From: an uncultured Mesonia sp.
GTDB lineage: Bacteria; Bacteroidota; Bacteroidia; Flavobacteriales; Flavobacteriaceae
NCBI GenBank assembly: GCA_947499595.1
Contig: CANMOY010000002.1
Span: 248,001-312,000 of the forward strand
Direction: 5' to 3'
DNA length: 64,000 bases
Both the position numbers and the translations under genes were made by a program. This document shows, piece after piece, positions 54,230-63,724 of this stretch (its first letter is position 1; every line of letters begins with the position of its first letter). The notes beneath the pieces are model-generated. The model did not search any database and was not told the DNA's origin. It saw only the letters and a list, made by a program, of their open reading frames with translations.

Positions 54230-54940
54230 TTAGACACTTTTTATTTCTTCAGGGTCTAAAAGACTTTCTCCTTTAAACTTTAAAATAATTTGGGCAATGG
54301 CCACTACATCTCTTTCACAATAATTTTTTATTCGTGCTATATTTCGTTCTTCGTAAAATACGCGAGCTACTTCATCGCCAGAGATATCTGATTTTGGCGA
54401 GGGAATGCCTAAGACGTGGGTGAGTAAGTTAAGTGAGGTATAATGCTTGTAGTCTCCAAATTTCCAAAGTTCTAGGGTGTCTAAATGGGGCACTTCCCAA
54501 GGTTTTTTACCAAAAAGATTGAGTTTGTCGGGTAGCGCGATACCATGAATTAGCATTCTTCGCGCTAAGAAAGGAAAATCAAATTCTTTGCCGTTATGGG
54601 CGCACAATAACTGGTCTTTTTTATCGAAATGCTGAGTGATTAGGTTGTTGAAAGCCGTTAATAATTCAGGTTCGCTGCCAGTAAAGCTAGTGACTCTGAA
54701 CTCCCTTTGCGGATGAATTAAAAAATACCCTACAGACAGACAAACTACTTTCCCGAATTCTGCCCAGATTCCTGCCCTTTCATAAAAGTCTTCTGCCGAA
54801 ATATCTTCTTGGCGTTGATAACGTGATTTTTTTTCCCAAAGCGATTGTACTTTAGGAGGTAAATGTTCAAATTTTTCAACTTCAGGGACGGTCTCTATAT
54901 CTAAAAATAAAATTTTAGAAAGGGGTATATGGTGTATCAT
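54230..54940 (-). CDS. DEDD-type 3'-5' exonuclease
   Basis: 236 residues. The exonuclease I motif is FLDIETVPE (12-20, Asp and Glu), motif II is CAHNGKEFDFPFLARR (about 112-127), and the C-terminal YCERDVVAIAQ (about 208-218) supplies the last Asp. This is the polB-like exonuclease fold without a polymerase part. Substrate (DNA or RNA) is not evident. Monocistronic. Confidence 0.87.
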   Translation of the reverse strand: MIHHIPLSKILFLDIETVPEVEKFEHLPPKVQSLWEKKSRYQRQEDISAEDFYERAGIWAEFGKVVCLSVGYFLIHPQREFRVTSFTGSEPELLTAFNNLITQHFDKKDQLLCAHNGKEFDFPFLARRMLIHGIALPDKLNLFGKKPWEVPHLDTLELWKFGDYKHYTSLNLLTHVLGIPSPKSDISGDEVARVFYEERNIARIKNYCERDVVAIAQIILKFKGESLLDPEEIKSV

Positions 54941-55017
54941 CAGCTTAGTAATTAAGTGATTAAGTTACAATATTACCCGATGCAAACAAAAATTTTTTAT
55001 TTAGTGATATAAAAGAT

Positions 55018-56118
55018 TTATTGTTCGTCTTCTAGATTATCGTGAATAATACCCAAGCGCTTGGCTCTTTTTTCCCAGTTTTTTCTAGCCAGATGCTGCA
55101 TATCTTCTGTACTATCGCTTTCATCCATAATCTCTAAACCGAGTAAGGTTTCAATAATATCTTCCATCGTGATAATTCCTACAGTGTTTCCGTATTGATC
55201 GGCTACTACGGCTAAATGAGCTCTCTTTTGTATGAAAAATTCAAATAATTTAGGAATTGGGGTGTGGCTATAGGTTAGCAATACATCTCGTTTTAGACTT
55301 TCAAGATGTAATGCGCCTTTATCTTGAATCATATGTTCTAAAATCTCATCCTTGAGTACAAAACCGGTTATATTGTTGGGTTGGTTATGGTAGACTGGAA
55401 TTCTAGAAAATTTAAGTGTAGGATGTTCTGAAATAAAGTCTGCTACGCTTTGTTCTTCATTGGCAATCATAGCTACCGAGAAAGGAGTCATCACGTCTTG
55501 CGCCATAACCGATTTAAAAACTAGTAAATTCTTAATAAAGGTGGTTTCATTCTCTTTAAAAACGCCTTCTTTTTCGGCTTCATCTGTAATGGCTATAAAT
55601 TCTTCCCGACTCATGGTATTAGCATGAGCAGAATTTCCTATAAGCTTTGTGGTGAGTAAAAGTAACCATAAGATACCGGTATATTTTAATGGAAAAATAA
55701 GAACTTGTAAGGTAGTGGCCGTGAACTGGCCCAAATGTTTCCAATAACTAGCTCCTATGGTTTTAGGAATAATTTCTGAAAGAATTAGAATTAAAACAGT
55801 CATTATTGCCGATACTAGACCAACAAAATTTATTCCCAATACTTGGTAATCTATACCTTGTTCTAGTGCAAGAATAGCCGCTTGATTACCCACTAAAATG
55901 GCACCCACAGTATGAGCTATAGTGTTTACGGTAAGTATAGCTGTTAAAGGAACATCAATATCTTTTTTAAAACTGGCCAGTGTTGTAGCATACTGTTTTC
56001 CTTCATTTTTTTTAAGGCGTATATGAGTGGGGGTAAAACTCAAAAGAGCGGCTTCTAAAATAGAGCATAAAAAAGAAGCCAAAATAGAAACTAGGGCATA
56101 AATTATTAATAAGGTCAT
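55018..56118 (-). CDS. CNNM/CorC-type membrane protein with CBS domains
   Basis: 366 residues. A DUF21 membrane domain with four helices (about 1-180) is followed by a CBS pair (about 200-340; MTPFSVAMIANEEQ and HLAVVADQYGNTVGIITMEDIIETLLG). Related proteins export Mg2+ or affect divalent-cation balance; the older name is hemolysin-like. The start is taken as the ATG opening MTLLIIYALVSIL. A TTG 10 codons earlier lies inside a perfect -7 box and is therefore unlikely. Confidence 0.87.
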   Translation of the reverse strand: MTLLIIYALVSILASFLCSILEAALLSFTPTHIRLKKNEGKQYATTLASFKKDIDVPLTAILTVNTIAHTVGAILVGNQAAILALEQGIDYQVLGINFVGLVSAIMTVLILILSEIIPKTIGASYWKHLGQFTATTLQVLIFPLKYTGILWLLLLTTKLIGNSAHANTMSREEFIAITDEAEKEGVFKENETTFIKNLLVFKSVMAQDVMTPFSVAMIANEEQSVADFISEHPTLKFSRIPVYHNQPNNITGFVLKDEILEHMIQDKGALHLESLKRDVLLTYSHTPIPKLFEFFIQKRAHLAVVADQYGNTVGIITMEDIIETLLGLEIMDESDSTEDMQHLARKNWEKRAKRLGIIHDNLEDEQ

Positions 56119-56145
56119 TAAAAATGAATTTTCTGAAAAATAAGA

Positions 56146-56153
56146 CAAATATA
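56146..56153 (-). promoter_or_regulatory. -7 box for the CNNM-type gene
   Basis: TATATTTG on the minus strand, 27 bases before the preferred ATG. It overlaps the alternative TTG start and argues against it. Confidence 0.5.
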
Positions 56154-56218
56154 GAATTTACTCAACCTATTTTTCACAAATTTAGCAAAACCCAATCTCT
56201 ATTTTGGCTATTGATCTA

Positions 56219-56662
56219 TCAGCTTAGAGCTTTTTGCCATTTTTGAGCCAATTCTAATTGCGCTAAAGCTTCTACATTATAATCGTCTTCTTCGTTATAA
56301 AAAACTATTTGGCTCTGCTGTAATTGATTTTTAAGCAGCATCACGATTTGCTCGATGCCTTTTTCTTTACTCCTATTTTGTTTTATTTCGCAAGTAAGTC
56401 CGGTTAAACCAAAGCTTTTAACTTTCAAATTTTCTTCATCTAAATTTCCGTAAATAAGTATTTGTTTTACACGGTTTATACCCAAAAACAATTTGGTGTT
56501 TATTTCTAGTTCGTCTAGTTCATGGTGCATTTGAGCTGCTTTTTTTCTAATTTTTTGTTCCCAAATAGCAGTATTTTTCCTTTTAATGATTATGGTATAA
56601 AATAATGGGGCAATGAAGGCAAATAGCAAAAGTAATCCTAATAAAATAGAAGATCGTTCCAT
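56219..56662 (-). CDS. Single-pass membrane protein, function unknown
   Basis: 147 residues. One N-terminal membrane helix (about 6-26, ILLGLLLLFAFIAPLFYTIII) is followed by a cytoplasmic helical, charged domain (30-147) with a small beta segment (QILIYGNLDEENLKVKSFGL). No family recognised. It is separate from neighbours by about 100 bases on either side. Confidence 0.65.
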   Translation of the reverse strand: MERSSILLGLLLLFAFIAPLFYTIIIKRKNTAIWEQKIRKKAAQMHHELDELEINTKLFLGINRVKQILIYGNLDEENLKVKSFGLTGLTCEIKQNRSKEKGIEQIVMLLKNQLQQSQIVFYNEEDDYNVEALAQLELAQKWQKALS

Positions 56663-56766
56663 GGTTTTTATGCTCTAAAAAAGAGGCTTTTATTTATAGT
56701 TTATTTAATTCCGTTAAAAAATGGTTAGTTTTATTGGTATGACATAAATACCTGGTAGCAATAGAA

Positions 56767-57117
56767 CTATAAAAAACTATGGAAAGGGAATAGAAAAACT
56801 CCAAATAAGAGTCTTTTAGCTAATGATAAAAAAATGGAGGGTTTTAGTGGATGAAAAGTCAAAAACTGCTTTGACTCCAATTCTGTTATGGCATCTGATA
56901 AATTAGAACCAAAAAGTGGTTCATTTTCGTCTTCTAGTGGGGTTCGAACTTCATCTGTAGGTAAGCCCTGAAAGGAGTGTTGATAATCTTGTGAAAAGTA
57001 GTGTTCTTTTTCTGGAGTATCTTGAGGTAGAACATTGCTTAAACTGGGTGTAGCCGCTATTCCCACTTGATGGGATACCGAAACTAAAAAAAGCCAGTAT
57101 AAAAACAATTTTTTCAT
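56767..57117 (-). CDS. Small exported protein downstream of hemB, function unknown
   Basis: 116 residues. An N-terminal signal peptide (about 1-21, LFLYWLFLVSVSHQVGIAA), an acidic middle (PTDEVRTPLEDENEP), and a hydrophobic C-terminal helix (about 92-116) are seen. It starts 31 bases after hemB and may be the last gene of the haem operon. No family recognised and no sign of haem-binding motifs. Confidence 0.6.
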   Translation of the reverse strand: MKKLFLYWLFLVSVSHQVGIAATPSLSNVLPQDTPEKEHYFSQDYQHSFQGLPTDEVRTPLEDENEPLFGSNLSDAITELESKQFLTFHPLKPSIFLSLAKRLLFGVFLFPFHSFL

Positions 57118-57148
57118 ACTGGCCTTTAGGCTAAAATCGTGCCAAGTT

Positions 57149-58138
57149 TTACTGTATTAATTGAACCGCTTGTTTAGCGAAATAACTTGCTATAAAATCG
57201 GCACCTGCACGTTTTATGGCGGTGATTTGTTCTAGGATAACAGCTTCTTCGTCTAACCAACCTTTTTCGGCGGCAGCTTTAATCATCGCGTATTCTCCGC
57301 TAACTTGGTAAACAGATATGGGTGTAGTTAATTCATTTCTTAGATCTCTAACAATATCTAGATAGCAAAGTCCGGGTTTCACCATTACGATATCGGCACC
57401 TTCCTCGACGTCCATTTGAGCCTCTCGGATAGCTTCAAGCCGATTGGCAGGATTCATTTGATAGGTCTTTTTGTCTTTAGGAATGTTTTGTACGTCTACG
57501 GGCGCCGAGTCTAAAGCATCTCTAAAAGGGCCATAAAATGCAGAGGCATACTTGGCGCTATAACTCATAATTCCCGTATGGGAATAGCCTGCTTCTTCAA
57601 GGCGCTGACGCATTACCAAAATACGACCGTCCATCATATCGCTTGGCGCAACAAAATCAGCTCCAGCTTGGGCATGAGATAGAGCCATAGCGGCTAAAAA
57701 TTCTACAGAAGCATCATTTTGTATTTGTCCATTTTCAACGATACCGTCGTGACCGTAAATAGAATAAGGGTCTAGTGCCACATCGGTCATAACCAACATT
57801 TCAGGTACCGTATCTTTTACTGTCTTTATGGCACGTTGCATTAATCCGTTTTGGTTTAAAGCCTCCTTGCCCGCATTGTCTTTTAAAGATTCTTCAACTT
57901 TTACAAATAAAAGTACAGATTGAATTCCTAATGACCAAAGAGTTTTTATCTCTTGCGGTAATTGATCTAAGCTGTAGCGAAAGTAACCTGGCATAGAAGC
58001 AATTTCTTCTTTTTTGTTCTTACCTTCTACCACAAAAATAGGGGCTTGAAAATCGTTTGGTGATAGGTTAGTTTCCTGAATTAGGTTACGTACTGCTTGA
58101 TTTGTTCGGGTACGTCTATTTCTTATTAATGGGAACAT
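57149..58138 (-). CDS. hemB: Delta-aminolevulinic acid dehydratase (porphobilinogen synthase)
   Basis: 329 residues; joins two 5-aminolevulinates to porphobilinogen. Schiff-base lysines are Lys196 (SYSAKYASAFYGP) and Lys254 (VMVKPGLCY). The metal-site region reads DVALDPYSIYGHDG (119-132), with Ala and Asp where the zinc enzymes have Cys, so this should be a Mg2+/zinc-independent form. It follows hemF by 23 bases. Confidence 0.96.
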   Translation of the reverse strand: MFPLIRNRRTRTNQAVRNLIQETNLSPNDFQAPIFVVEGKNKKEEIASMPGYFRYSLDQLPQEIKTLWSLGIQSVLLFVKVEESLKDNAGKEALNQNGLMQRAIKTVKDTVPEMLVMTDVALDPYSIYGHDGIVENGQIQNDASVEFLAAMALSHAQAGADFVAPSDMMDGRILVMRQRLEEAGYSHTGIMSYSAKYASAFYGPFRDALDSAPVDVQNIPKDKKTYQMNPANRLEAIREAQMDVEEGADIVMVKPGLCYLDIVRDLRNELTTPISVYQVSGEYAMIKAAAEKGWLDEEAVILEQITAIKRAGADFIASYFAKQAVQLIQ

Positions 58139-58161
58139 AATGATTTATTTTTGTTTTACGT

Positions 58162-59064
58162 TTACACCCAATTTCTTGGATTTTTTAAAACGTGAATTAA
58201 TTTTTCTTCATCACTACCATTAGTTGGTTGGTGATTATATTGCCATTGCACGTGAGGCGGTAGGCTCATTAATATACTCTCTATACGACCATTTGTTTTT
58301 AAGCCAAAAAGAGTTCCTTTATCATGAATGAGATTAAACTCAACATACCTGCCACGCCTTATTTCTTGCCACTCTCTTTGGGCATCTTTGTAAGGTAGTT
58401 CCTTTCTTTTATTGACTATAGGGAGATAGGCATCTAAGAAACTATCTCCAACTTGAGTAACAAATTGATACCAGTCTTCTATGTTTTTTTTAGGTGTAGA
58501 TTTTAAATAATCAAAAAACAATCCACCTATACCTCTAGCTTCATGACGGTGGGTGTTCCAGAAATATTCATCACATTTCTTTTTGTATTCGGTATACAAA
58601 TTTGATCCGTGAGAATCACAAGCTTTTTTACAAATTTTGTGAAAGTGATTGGCGTCTTCTTCAAAGAGGTAGTAAGGGGTTAAGTCTTGGCCTCCACCAA
58701 ACCATTGATCTATAACTTGACCTGATTTGTCATACATTTCAAAATAGCGCCAATTGGCATGAACGGTAGGAACCATAGGATTTTTAGGATGAATAACTAA
58801 ACTTAAGCCACAAGCAAAAAAATCTACGTCTCCTACTTTGAAATACTTTTGCATTGCTGGAGCTAGAGGGCCGTGCACCGCCGAAATATTTACACCGCCT
58901 TTTTCAAAGACTTTTCCGTTTTCAATTACACGTGTTCTGCCACCGCCACCTTCTTTTCTTTCCCACTTGTCTTCCTTAAACTTTGCCTTGGTGTCAATCT
59001 CTTCTAAAGCTTGAGTAATCTGGTCTTGCAATTCTTGTATGTAAGCTAAAAACTTTTCTCGCAT
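58162..59064 (-). CDS. hemF: Coproporphyrinogen III oxidase, aerobic
   Basis: 300 residues. The O2-dependent oxidase signature with GGGQDLTPYYLF (about 124-135) and the preceding HANWRYFEMYD are present, as are GIGGLFFDYL and GRYVEFNLIHDKGTLFGL. It makes protoporphyrinogen IX by two oxidative decarboxylations. Its use points to an aerobic lifestyle. It starts 2 bases after the DUF gene. Confidence 0.96.
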   Translation of the reverse strand: MREKFLAYIQELQDQITQALEEIDTKAKFKEDKWERKEGGGGRTRVIENGKVFEKGGVNISAVHGPLAPAMQKYFKVGDVDFFACGLSLVIHPKNPMVPTVHANWRYFEMYDKSGQVIDQWFGGGQDLTPYYLFEEDANHFHKICKKACDSHGSNLYTEYKKKCDEYFWNTHRHEARGIGGLFFDYLKSTPKKNIEDWYQFVTQVGDSFLDAYLPIVNKRKELPYKDAQREWQEIRRGRYVEFNLIHDKGTLFGLKTNGRIESILMSLPPHVQWQYNHQPTNGSDEEKLIHVLKNPRNWV

Positions 59065-59066
59065 AT

Positions 59067-59558
59067 TTAATTTTCTAAAAAAACAAGCCGATTTTTGTTT
59101 AATTCAATATCAGCAGCTTTGGTTATTTTTACGGCTTGGTCTGTTTCTCTGTTTAATAATTTTAATAGCTGATCAGTAGTGTTTGTGGTATAATTGGCTT
59201 CAAATAAACGAAGACCAATGCTATTGTTATGTAAATCCATGGCCTTTTCAAGTGGTTTATTGGGGGCTATTTGTTCGTGTAAATCGGTTATGGTTTTAGC
59301 CCAATTTACAGCTTTTGACACATTTTTATTTTTTTTATAAACTTTTTGAGCAATTAAAAAACTCCATAAAGCGTGTCTAAACGCATTGGCAGGGGTGTTT
59401 AAATGATGTTCGTTACCAAACCGGGCTTGTGCCAAACGAATAGCCCTTTGTGTAGCCCGGTAGGTAGGAATAATATAAAATGGGTGCATTAAAAAAACCT
59501 TTACAAGTTGCAAAATTTGACTTGGTTTTAGTTTTATAAGTTTACCCGGTAAGGCCAT
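59067..59558 (-). CDS. Conserved protein inside the haem operon (DUF6973-like)
   Basis: 163 residues. The core has ARFGNEHHLNTPANAFRHALWSF (about 46-68) with several His and Asn, then DLHEQIAPN and HNNSIGLRLFEAN; these conserved His/Asn/Asp could form a metal or catalytic site. I associate this pattern with DUF6973. No clear signal peptide; a hydrophobic stretch at about 15-33. It is packed between hemE (2 bases) and hemF (2 bases), which suggests a haem-linked function, but none is known. Confidence 0.7.
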   Translation of the reverse strand: MALPGKLIKLKPSQILQLVKVFLMHPFYIIPTYRATQRAIRLAQARFGNEHHLNTPANAFRHALWSFLIAQKVYKKNKNVSKAVNWAKTITDLHEQIAPNKPLEKAMDLHNNSIGLRLFEANYTTNTTDQLLKLLNRETDQAVKITKAADIELNKNRLVFLEN

Positions 59559-59560
59559 GC

Positions 59561-60586
59561 TTAGGCTTTGTATTCTTTTACGGCATCGACAAATGCTTGA
59601 GCATTTTCAACTGGTATGTTTGGCAAAATGCCGTGTCCTAGGTTAACAATGTATTTGTCTTTTCCGAAATCATTAATCATTTGATGAACCATCTTCTTAA
59701 TTTCTGCTGGTGGTGAAAATAGACGCGACGGGTCAAAATTACCTTGAAGCGTAATACTTCCATTTGTAAAAGCTCTTGCATTTTGAGCAGAGCAGGTCCA
59801 GTCTACGCCTAAAGCTGAGGCTCCAGATTTGCTCATTTGATCTAAAGCATACCAACAGCCTTTACCAAAAGCAATTACCGGAGTTATATCTTTTAAAGCA
59901 TCGATAATTTGCTGGATATATTGCCAAGAAAACTCATTGTAATCTACGGGTGATAGCATACCTCCCCAAGAATCAAAAATTTGAACTGCATCTACCCCAA
60001 CCTTTACTTTTTGTTTTAAATAAGCTATAGTTGTGTCGGTTATTTTTTGCAATAGTGCATGGGCAGCCAAGGGTTGTGTAAAACAAAATTGTTTTGCTTT
60101 GTCAAAATTCTTAGAGCCCTGCCCTTGAACAGCATAACATAAAATGGTCCAAGGTGAACCAGCAAATCCAATTAAAGGTACTTCTTGGTTCAATGCTAAT
60201 TTGGTCATTTTTATAGCATCGAAAACGTAACCTAATTCTTCCTCTACGTTGGGTACAATCACTTGTTCTACATCTTGAGCACTGCGAATAGGATTAGGTA
60301 ACCAAGGGCCAACACCAGGTTTCATTTCTACCTCAATATTCATAGCTTGTGGTATAACTAAGATGTCACTAAACAAAATAGCAGCATCTGTACCCACTTG
60401 ATGTATAGGCATTACGGTTATTTCTGTAGCGAGTTCAGGAGTTCTACAACGGGTAAAGAAATCATACTTTTCCTTAAGCTTCATAAAGTCGGGTAGGTAT
60501 CTTCCTGCCTGGCGCATCATCCATACTGGTGGACGCTCTACCGTTTCTCCTTTTAGTGCACGTAAAAATAAATCGTTTTTTATCAT
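59561..60586 (-). CDS. hemE: Uroporphyrinogen decarboxylase
   Basis: 341 residues; decarboxylates uroporphyrinogen III to coproporphyrinogen III. Family signature RQAGRYLP (25-32) with the substrate-binding Arg, and catalytic Asp in [13 protein letters not shown] (about 71-83). Its own -7 box lies upstream, so an extra promoter may start within the cluster. Confidence 0.97.
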   Translation of the reverse strand: MIKNDLFLRALKGETVERPPVWMMRQAGRYLPDFMKLKEKYDFFTRCRTPELATEITVMPIHQVGTDAAILFSDILVIPQAMNIEVEMKPGVGPWLPNPIRSAQDVEQVIVPNVEEELGYVFDAIKMTKLALNQEVPLIGFAGSPWTILCYAVQGQGSKNFDKAKQFCFTQPLAAHALLQKITDTTIAYLKQKVKVGVDAVQIFDSWGGMLSPVDYNEFSWQYIQQIIDALKDITPVIAFGKGCWYALDQMSKSGASALGVDWTCSAQNARAFTNGSITLQGNFDPSRLFSPPAEIKKMVHQMINDFGKDKYIVNLGHGILPNIPVENAQAFVDAVKEYKA

Positions 60587-60633
60587 AGTAAATACTTCCG
60601 TAAAGGAAATTTTAAGGGTTTAAAATGTAGTAG

Positions 60634-60641
60634 CAAAGATA
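60634..60641 (-). promoter_or_regulatory. -7 box before hemE
   Basis: TATCTTTG on the minus strand in the 91-base hemD-hemE gap, 47 bases before the hemE ATG. No clear -33 TTG. Confidence 0.45.
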
Positions 60642-60677
60642 CATATTATAAGGGTTTTAAGTGATTTTAACCCAGCT

Positions 60678-61367
60678 TTAATATGGTGATTGCTTATTGT
60701 TTTTTGTAATCTTATGCTTAAAATATTTTATGACCGTTGCGATGAGTTCTTCGACCGTAGGTTTTTCGGCTATAATGATATTTTGAGTGTGTGTTTTGAG
60801 TGCCTGGGCCGTGGTGGTTCCAATGCAAAAAGCCAAAACATCTGACTTTATTTGATTTTTTTCAAGGTAGCTATTGACCCCACTCGGACTAAAAAATAAA
60901 ATTGCGTCAAAATCTGTTTCAAAAGATTTAGGATTTAAACTTGTATGGTAGGCTGTAACTTCGGTAAATTTAATGTTGTTCTGTTTCAGCCCCTCTGGTA
61001 GGGTGTCACGCCTTATGCTGCTGCAAGGAAAATAAAAGTGTGCATCTTGGTGTTTTGCTATAATTTCCTCTAAAAGGTCTAAAGCGTAATGTTTCCAACA
61101 TATAACCGAAACTCCTGCCTGCTTTAACAGCGTTGCTGTTTTTTCACCTACCACGTAGGCTTTTTTAATTTTGGTTTTATCTTTTATTGCTTTAAATGAG
61201 TTCTGGCTGGTAATTATAGCATGCTCAATGTTCGCAGGAAACTTTGCAGCTTGATTGGGTACGATTTTAATACTAGAATAATGCGTTAAAAGAATTTTAT
61301 TTGTCTTAAACGTAAGATATTGCTGAGGTAAAAGCAATTTGGTACTTAAAACGTGGTAATTAGCCAT
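60678..61367 (-). CDS. hemD: Uroporphyrinogen-III synthase
   Basis: 229 residues; cyclises hydroxymethylbilane with D-ring inversion. Identity is weak as in all HemD, but the two-lobe pattern holds: VLSTKLLLPQQ at the start, ITSQNSFKAIKD (about 52-63), YHTSL and DAILFFSPSGVNSYLEKN (about 148-165), CIGTTTAQAL. Its position right after hemC supports the call. Confidence 0.9.
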   Translation of the reverse strand: MANYHVLSTKLLLPQQYLTFKTNKILLTHYSSIKIVPNQAAKFPANIEHAIITSQNSFKAIKDKTKIKKAYVVGEKTATLLKQAGVSVICWKHYALDLLEEIIAKHQDAHFYFPCSSIRRDTLPEGLKQNNIKFTEVTAYHTSLNPKSFETDFDAILFFSPSGVNSYLEKNQIKSDVLAFCIGTTTAQALKTHTQNIIIAEKPTVEELIATVIKYFKHKITKNNKQSPY

Positions 61368-61373
61368 GGCAAA

Positions 61374-62291
61374 TTACTTATTAAGCTCCTGTTTTATTTT
61401 TCGCATCAATTTTTCGCCTCCCTTTTTGAGTATTTCGGTTGCTAAGTACTTTCCGGCAAAGCTAACTTCGTGAGATTTGATAATTGCCCTTTCCTCTAGC
61501 TTTTTCTTTCCGTCTAGACTAAACAAAGCACCGACAAATTCGATTTCATGCTCGTTTTTAAATTTAGCATAAGCTCCTATAGGGGCAGTACAACCTCCTT
61601 CTAGGGTGCGTAAAAAATCTCTTTCAATATGCACACAGGTAGCAGTTTTTTTATCGTTTAATTGCTGGGTAGCTTCGATAGCAAAATCTTTATCTTCACG
61701 AGCCACTACAAGCATAGCTCCTTGTGCTGGAGCTGGAATCATCCAGTCGAGATTAACAAACTCATCAGGCTTTAAATCGATACGCTCTAAGCCCGCTGCG
61801 GCAAAAATAGCACCATGCCAATCATTATTAGCTAATTTTTCTAGGCGAGTATTTACATTGCCACGTAAATTAACAATTTGGTGGTACGGGTATTGGTGTA
61901 ACCATTGGGCTTTTCTTCTAAGACTACCCGTAGCGATTACTCCTTTTTTAGAATCAAAATCTAAACCTTTGTGTACCAATATATCTTGGGCATTTGCTCT
62001 TGGTAAAACGGCGGTTTGAATGATGCTTTGCGGTAAAGCGGTAGGTACATCTTTCATGGAGTGTACCGCTATATCAATCTCATCTTTTATCATCGCAATA
62101 TCTAGGGTCTTGGTAAAAATACCTGTGATCCCCATCTCGTAAAGCGGCTGATCTAAATTTAAATCGCCAGTAGATTTAACGGGTTTTAATTCGGTTTTAT
62201 ACCCTAAATTCTCCAATTTACTTTTAACCAAATTAGCTTGCCATAGCGCCAAAGAACTATCTCTGGTACCAATGCGAATACACTCTTTCAT
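61374..62291 (-). CDS. hemC: Porphobilinogen deaminase (hydroxymethylbilane synthase)
   Basis: 305 residues. The dipyrromethane cofactor attaches to Cys234 in EGGCTAPIG. RDSSLALWQ at the start, HSMKDVP (77-83) and TGSLRRKAQ (121-129) complete the active site. It follows hemA by 9 bases and precedes hemD by 6. Confidence 0.97.
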   Translation of the reverse strand: MKECIRIGTRDSSLALWQANLVKSKLENLGYKTELKPVKSTGDLNLDQPLYEMGITGIFTKTLDIAMIKDEIDIAVHSMKDVPTALPQSIIQTAVLPRANAQDILVHKGLDFDSKKGVIATGSLRRKAQWLHQYPYHQIVNLRGNVNTRLEKLANNDWHGAIFAAAGLERIDLKPDEFVNLDWMIPAPAQGAMLVVAREDKDFAIEATQQLNDKKTATCVHIERDFLRTLEGGCTAPIGAYAKFKNEHEIEFVGALFSLDGKKKLEERAIIKSHEVSFAGKYLATEILKKGGEKLMRKIKQELNK

Positions 62292-62300
62292 AGTTATTGA

Positions 62301-63557
62301 TTAGGAGTTGATTTTCTCTAATTGAAAAACCTTTTGTATGAGATCTAAACTAGCATCTGATGTGTCTTGCTCACCTTTTAGATGACTGGCAAATTGATTC
62401 ATTATTTTCTGAATAATTCGATTGCTTACAAGTTCTGCATGTTCGTTATTGAAATTGTTTATCTTTCTACTTTGAAAATCAATTTCTTCGTCTTTAATGG
62501 TTTTTAATTTTTGCTTTAAAGCTTTGATGGTTGGGGCAAATTTTCGGCTTTCTAACCAAGCATTAAAGTCGGCTTTTACTTCATCAATAATAGCTTCTGC
62601 TTGCGGAATAAACTCCTTTCTTTTTGCCAAGGTGTCGTCTGTCATTTGGGAAAGGTAATCTAAATGAACCAAACGTACATTTTTTAAATCGGTTACATCA
62701 TCCGATACATTTTTAGGAATAGATAAATCCAAAATTAAAAGATCTTGCTCTGCATGAATAAGTTCTTTAGATATGGTAGGTCTTTGAGCCCCAGTAGCCA
62801 CAATAAGAATATCTGTTTTTCTGATTTCAGATTGTAAATCGGCATGATCTTTCACGATTAAATCAAACTTGCCAGCAACACGCTCAGCTTTATCTTTGGT
62901 GCGATTTATTAGAGTAATGCTTTTATTTTTGGTGTGCTTAACCAGATTTTCACAAGTATTTCTACCAATTTTACCCGTACCAAAAAGCAATATGTTTTTT
63001 TCTGATACGTGCTTTACATGTTGTAAAATGTAGTGAACAGAAGCGAAAGATACCGAAGTGGCTCCAGATGATAAGTTGGTCTCGCTCTTTATACGTTTGC
63101 TCGCTTGAATAACTGCATTGGCTAAACGTTCTAAAAACGGATTGTCTAAACCGTATTTTTTACTAACTCGAAAAGCTTCTTTTAACTGACTAATAATCTC
63201 AAAATCACCAACAATTTGACTGTCTAAGCCAGTACCCATTCTAAACAAATGACTAATGGCCTCTTGGTTTTTATAGACATAGGCCACCTCTTCAAATTCT
63301 TCAACGGTGCCCTGTGTGTGTTTACACAGCAATTTGATGAGTTGAAACGGATGTTCAGCAAAACCGTAAACCTCTGTACGATTACAGGTTGAAGTAACCA
63401 ATAGTCCTTCTAAGCCATCTTGTTTGGCTTCTTCTAATATTTTGATACGCTGCTCATTGGTTATACTAAAATGACCGCGGGTTACCGCATCTGCCTTTTG
63501 ATAACTCAAGCCAATGGCGTAAAAAGAATGATGTCTACTAACGTGATAATTTCTCAT
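62301..63557 (-). CDS. hemA: Glutamyl-tRNA reductase
   Basis: 418 residues; first committed step of the C5 haem route, reducing glutamyl-tRNA to glutamate semialdehyde. The catalytic Cys58 is in STCNRTEVYG, the NADPH motif is LLFGTGKIGRN (about 187-197), and a C-terminal dimerisation helix is present. Start set at the ATG opening MRNYHVSRHHSF; an upstream in-frame ATG would add 29 residues running through the promoter. hemL is not in the window. Confidence 0.96.
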   Translation of the reverse strand: MRNYHVSRHHSFYAIGLSYQKADAVTRGHFSITNEQRIKILEEAKQDGLEGLLVTSTCNRTEVYGFAEHPFQLIKLLCKHTQGTVEEFEEVAYVYKNQEAISHLFRMGTGLDSQIVGDFEIISQLKEAFRVSKKYGLDNPFLERLANAVIQASKRIKSETNLSSGATSVSFASVHYILQHVKHVSEKNILLFGTGKIGRNTCENLVKHTKNKSITLINRTKDKAERVAGKFDLIVKDHADLQSEIRKTDILIVATGAQRPTISKELIHAEQDLLILDLSIPKNVSDDVTDLKNVRLVHLDYLSQMTDDTLAKRKEFIPQAEAIIDEVKADFNAWLESRKFAPTIKALKQKLKTIKDEEIDFQSRKINNFNNEHAELVSNRIIQKIMNQFASHLKGEQDTSDASLDLIQKVFQLEKINS

Positions 63558-63584
63558 AAAAGGAAAAAACCTAAAATGTGTATG

Positions 63585-63592
63585 CAAATGTA
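63585..63592 (-). promoter_or_regulatory. -7 box for the haem operon
   Basis: TACATTTG on the minus strand, 27 bases before the hemA ATG. It also supports the shorter hemA start. Confidence 0.55.
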
Positions 63593-63724
63593 AAGTTAAG
63601 ATTTTTTTAAAAATAACGCTAGAAGTACTTTTTGTATCGTTCAAAGTAATTTAACTCGTTTTTTATGTGGATATTTGTCATTAGGGGGTTTTTAAGGGGT
63701 TTTGAGCTGTTTTGCTGCTTGCTT

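Noticed and set aside
56119-56148. TTG start extending the CNNM-type protein by 10 residues
   Set aside because: The TTG lies within the TATATTTG promoter box; the next ATG begins a proper membrane helix.
56930-56960. GGTTCGAA string resembling a tRNA T-arm
   Set aside because: It lies inside a coding frame, and no acceptor, D or anticodon arms can be drawn around it. No tRNA was found in the window.
62301-63644. Longer hemA starting 29 codons upstream
   Set aside because: The extension would run through a perfect -7 promoter box; the ATG at MRNYHVSRHH fits the family.
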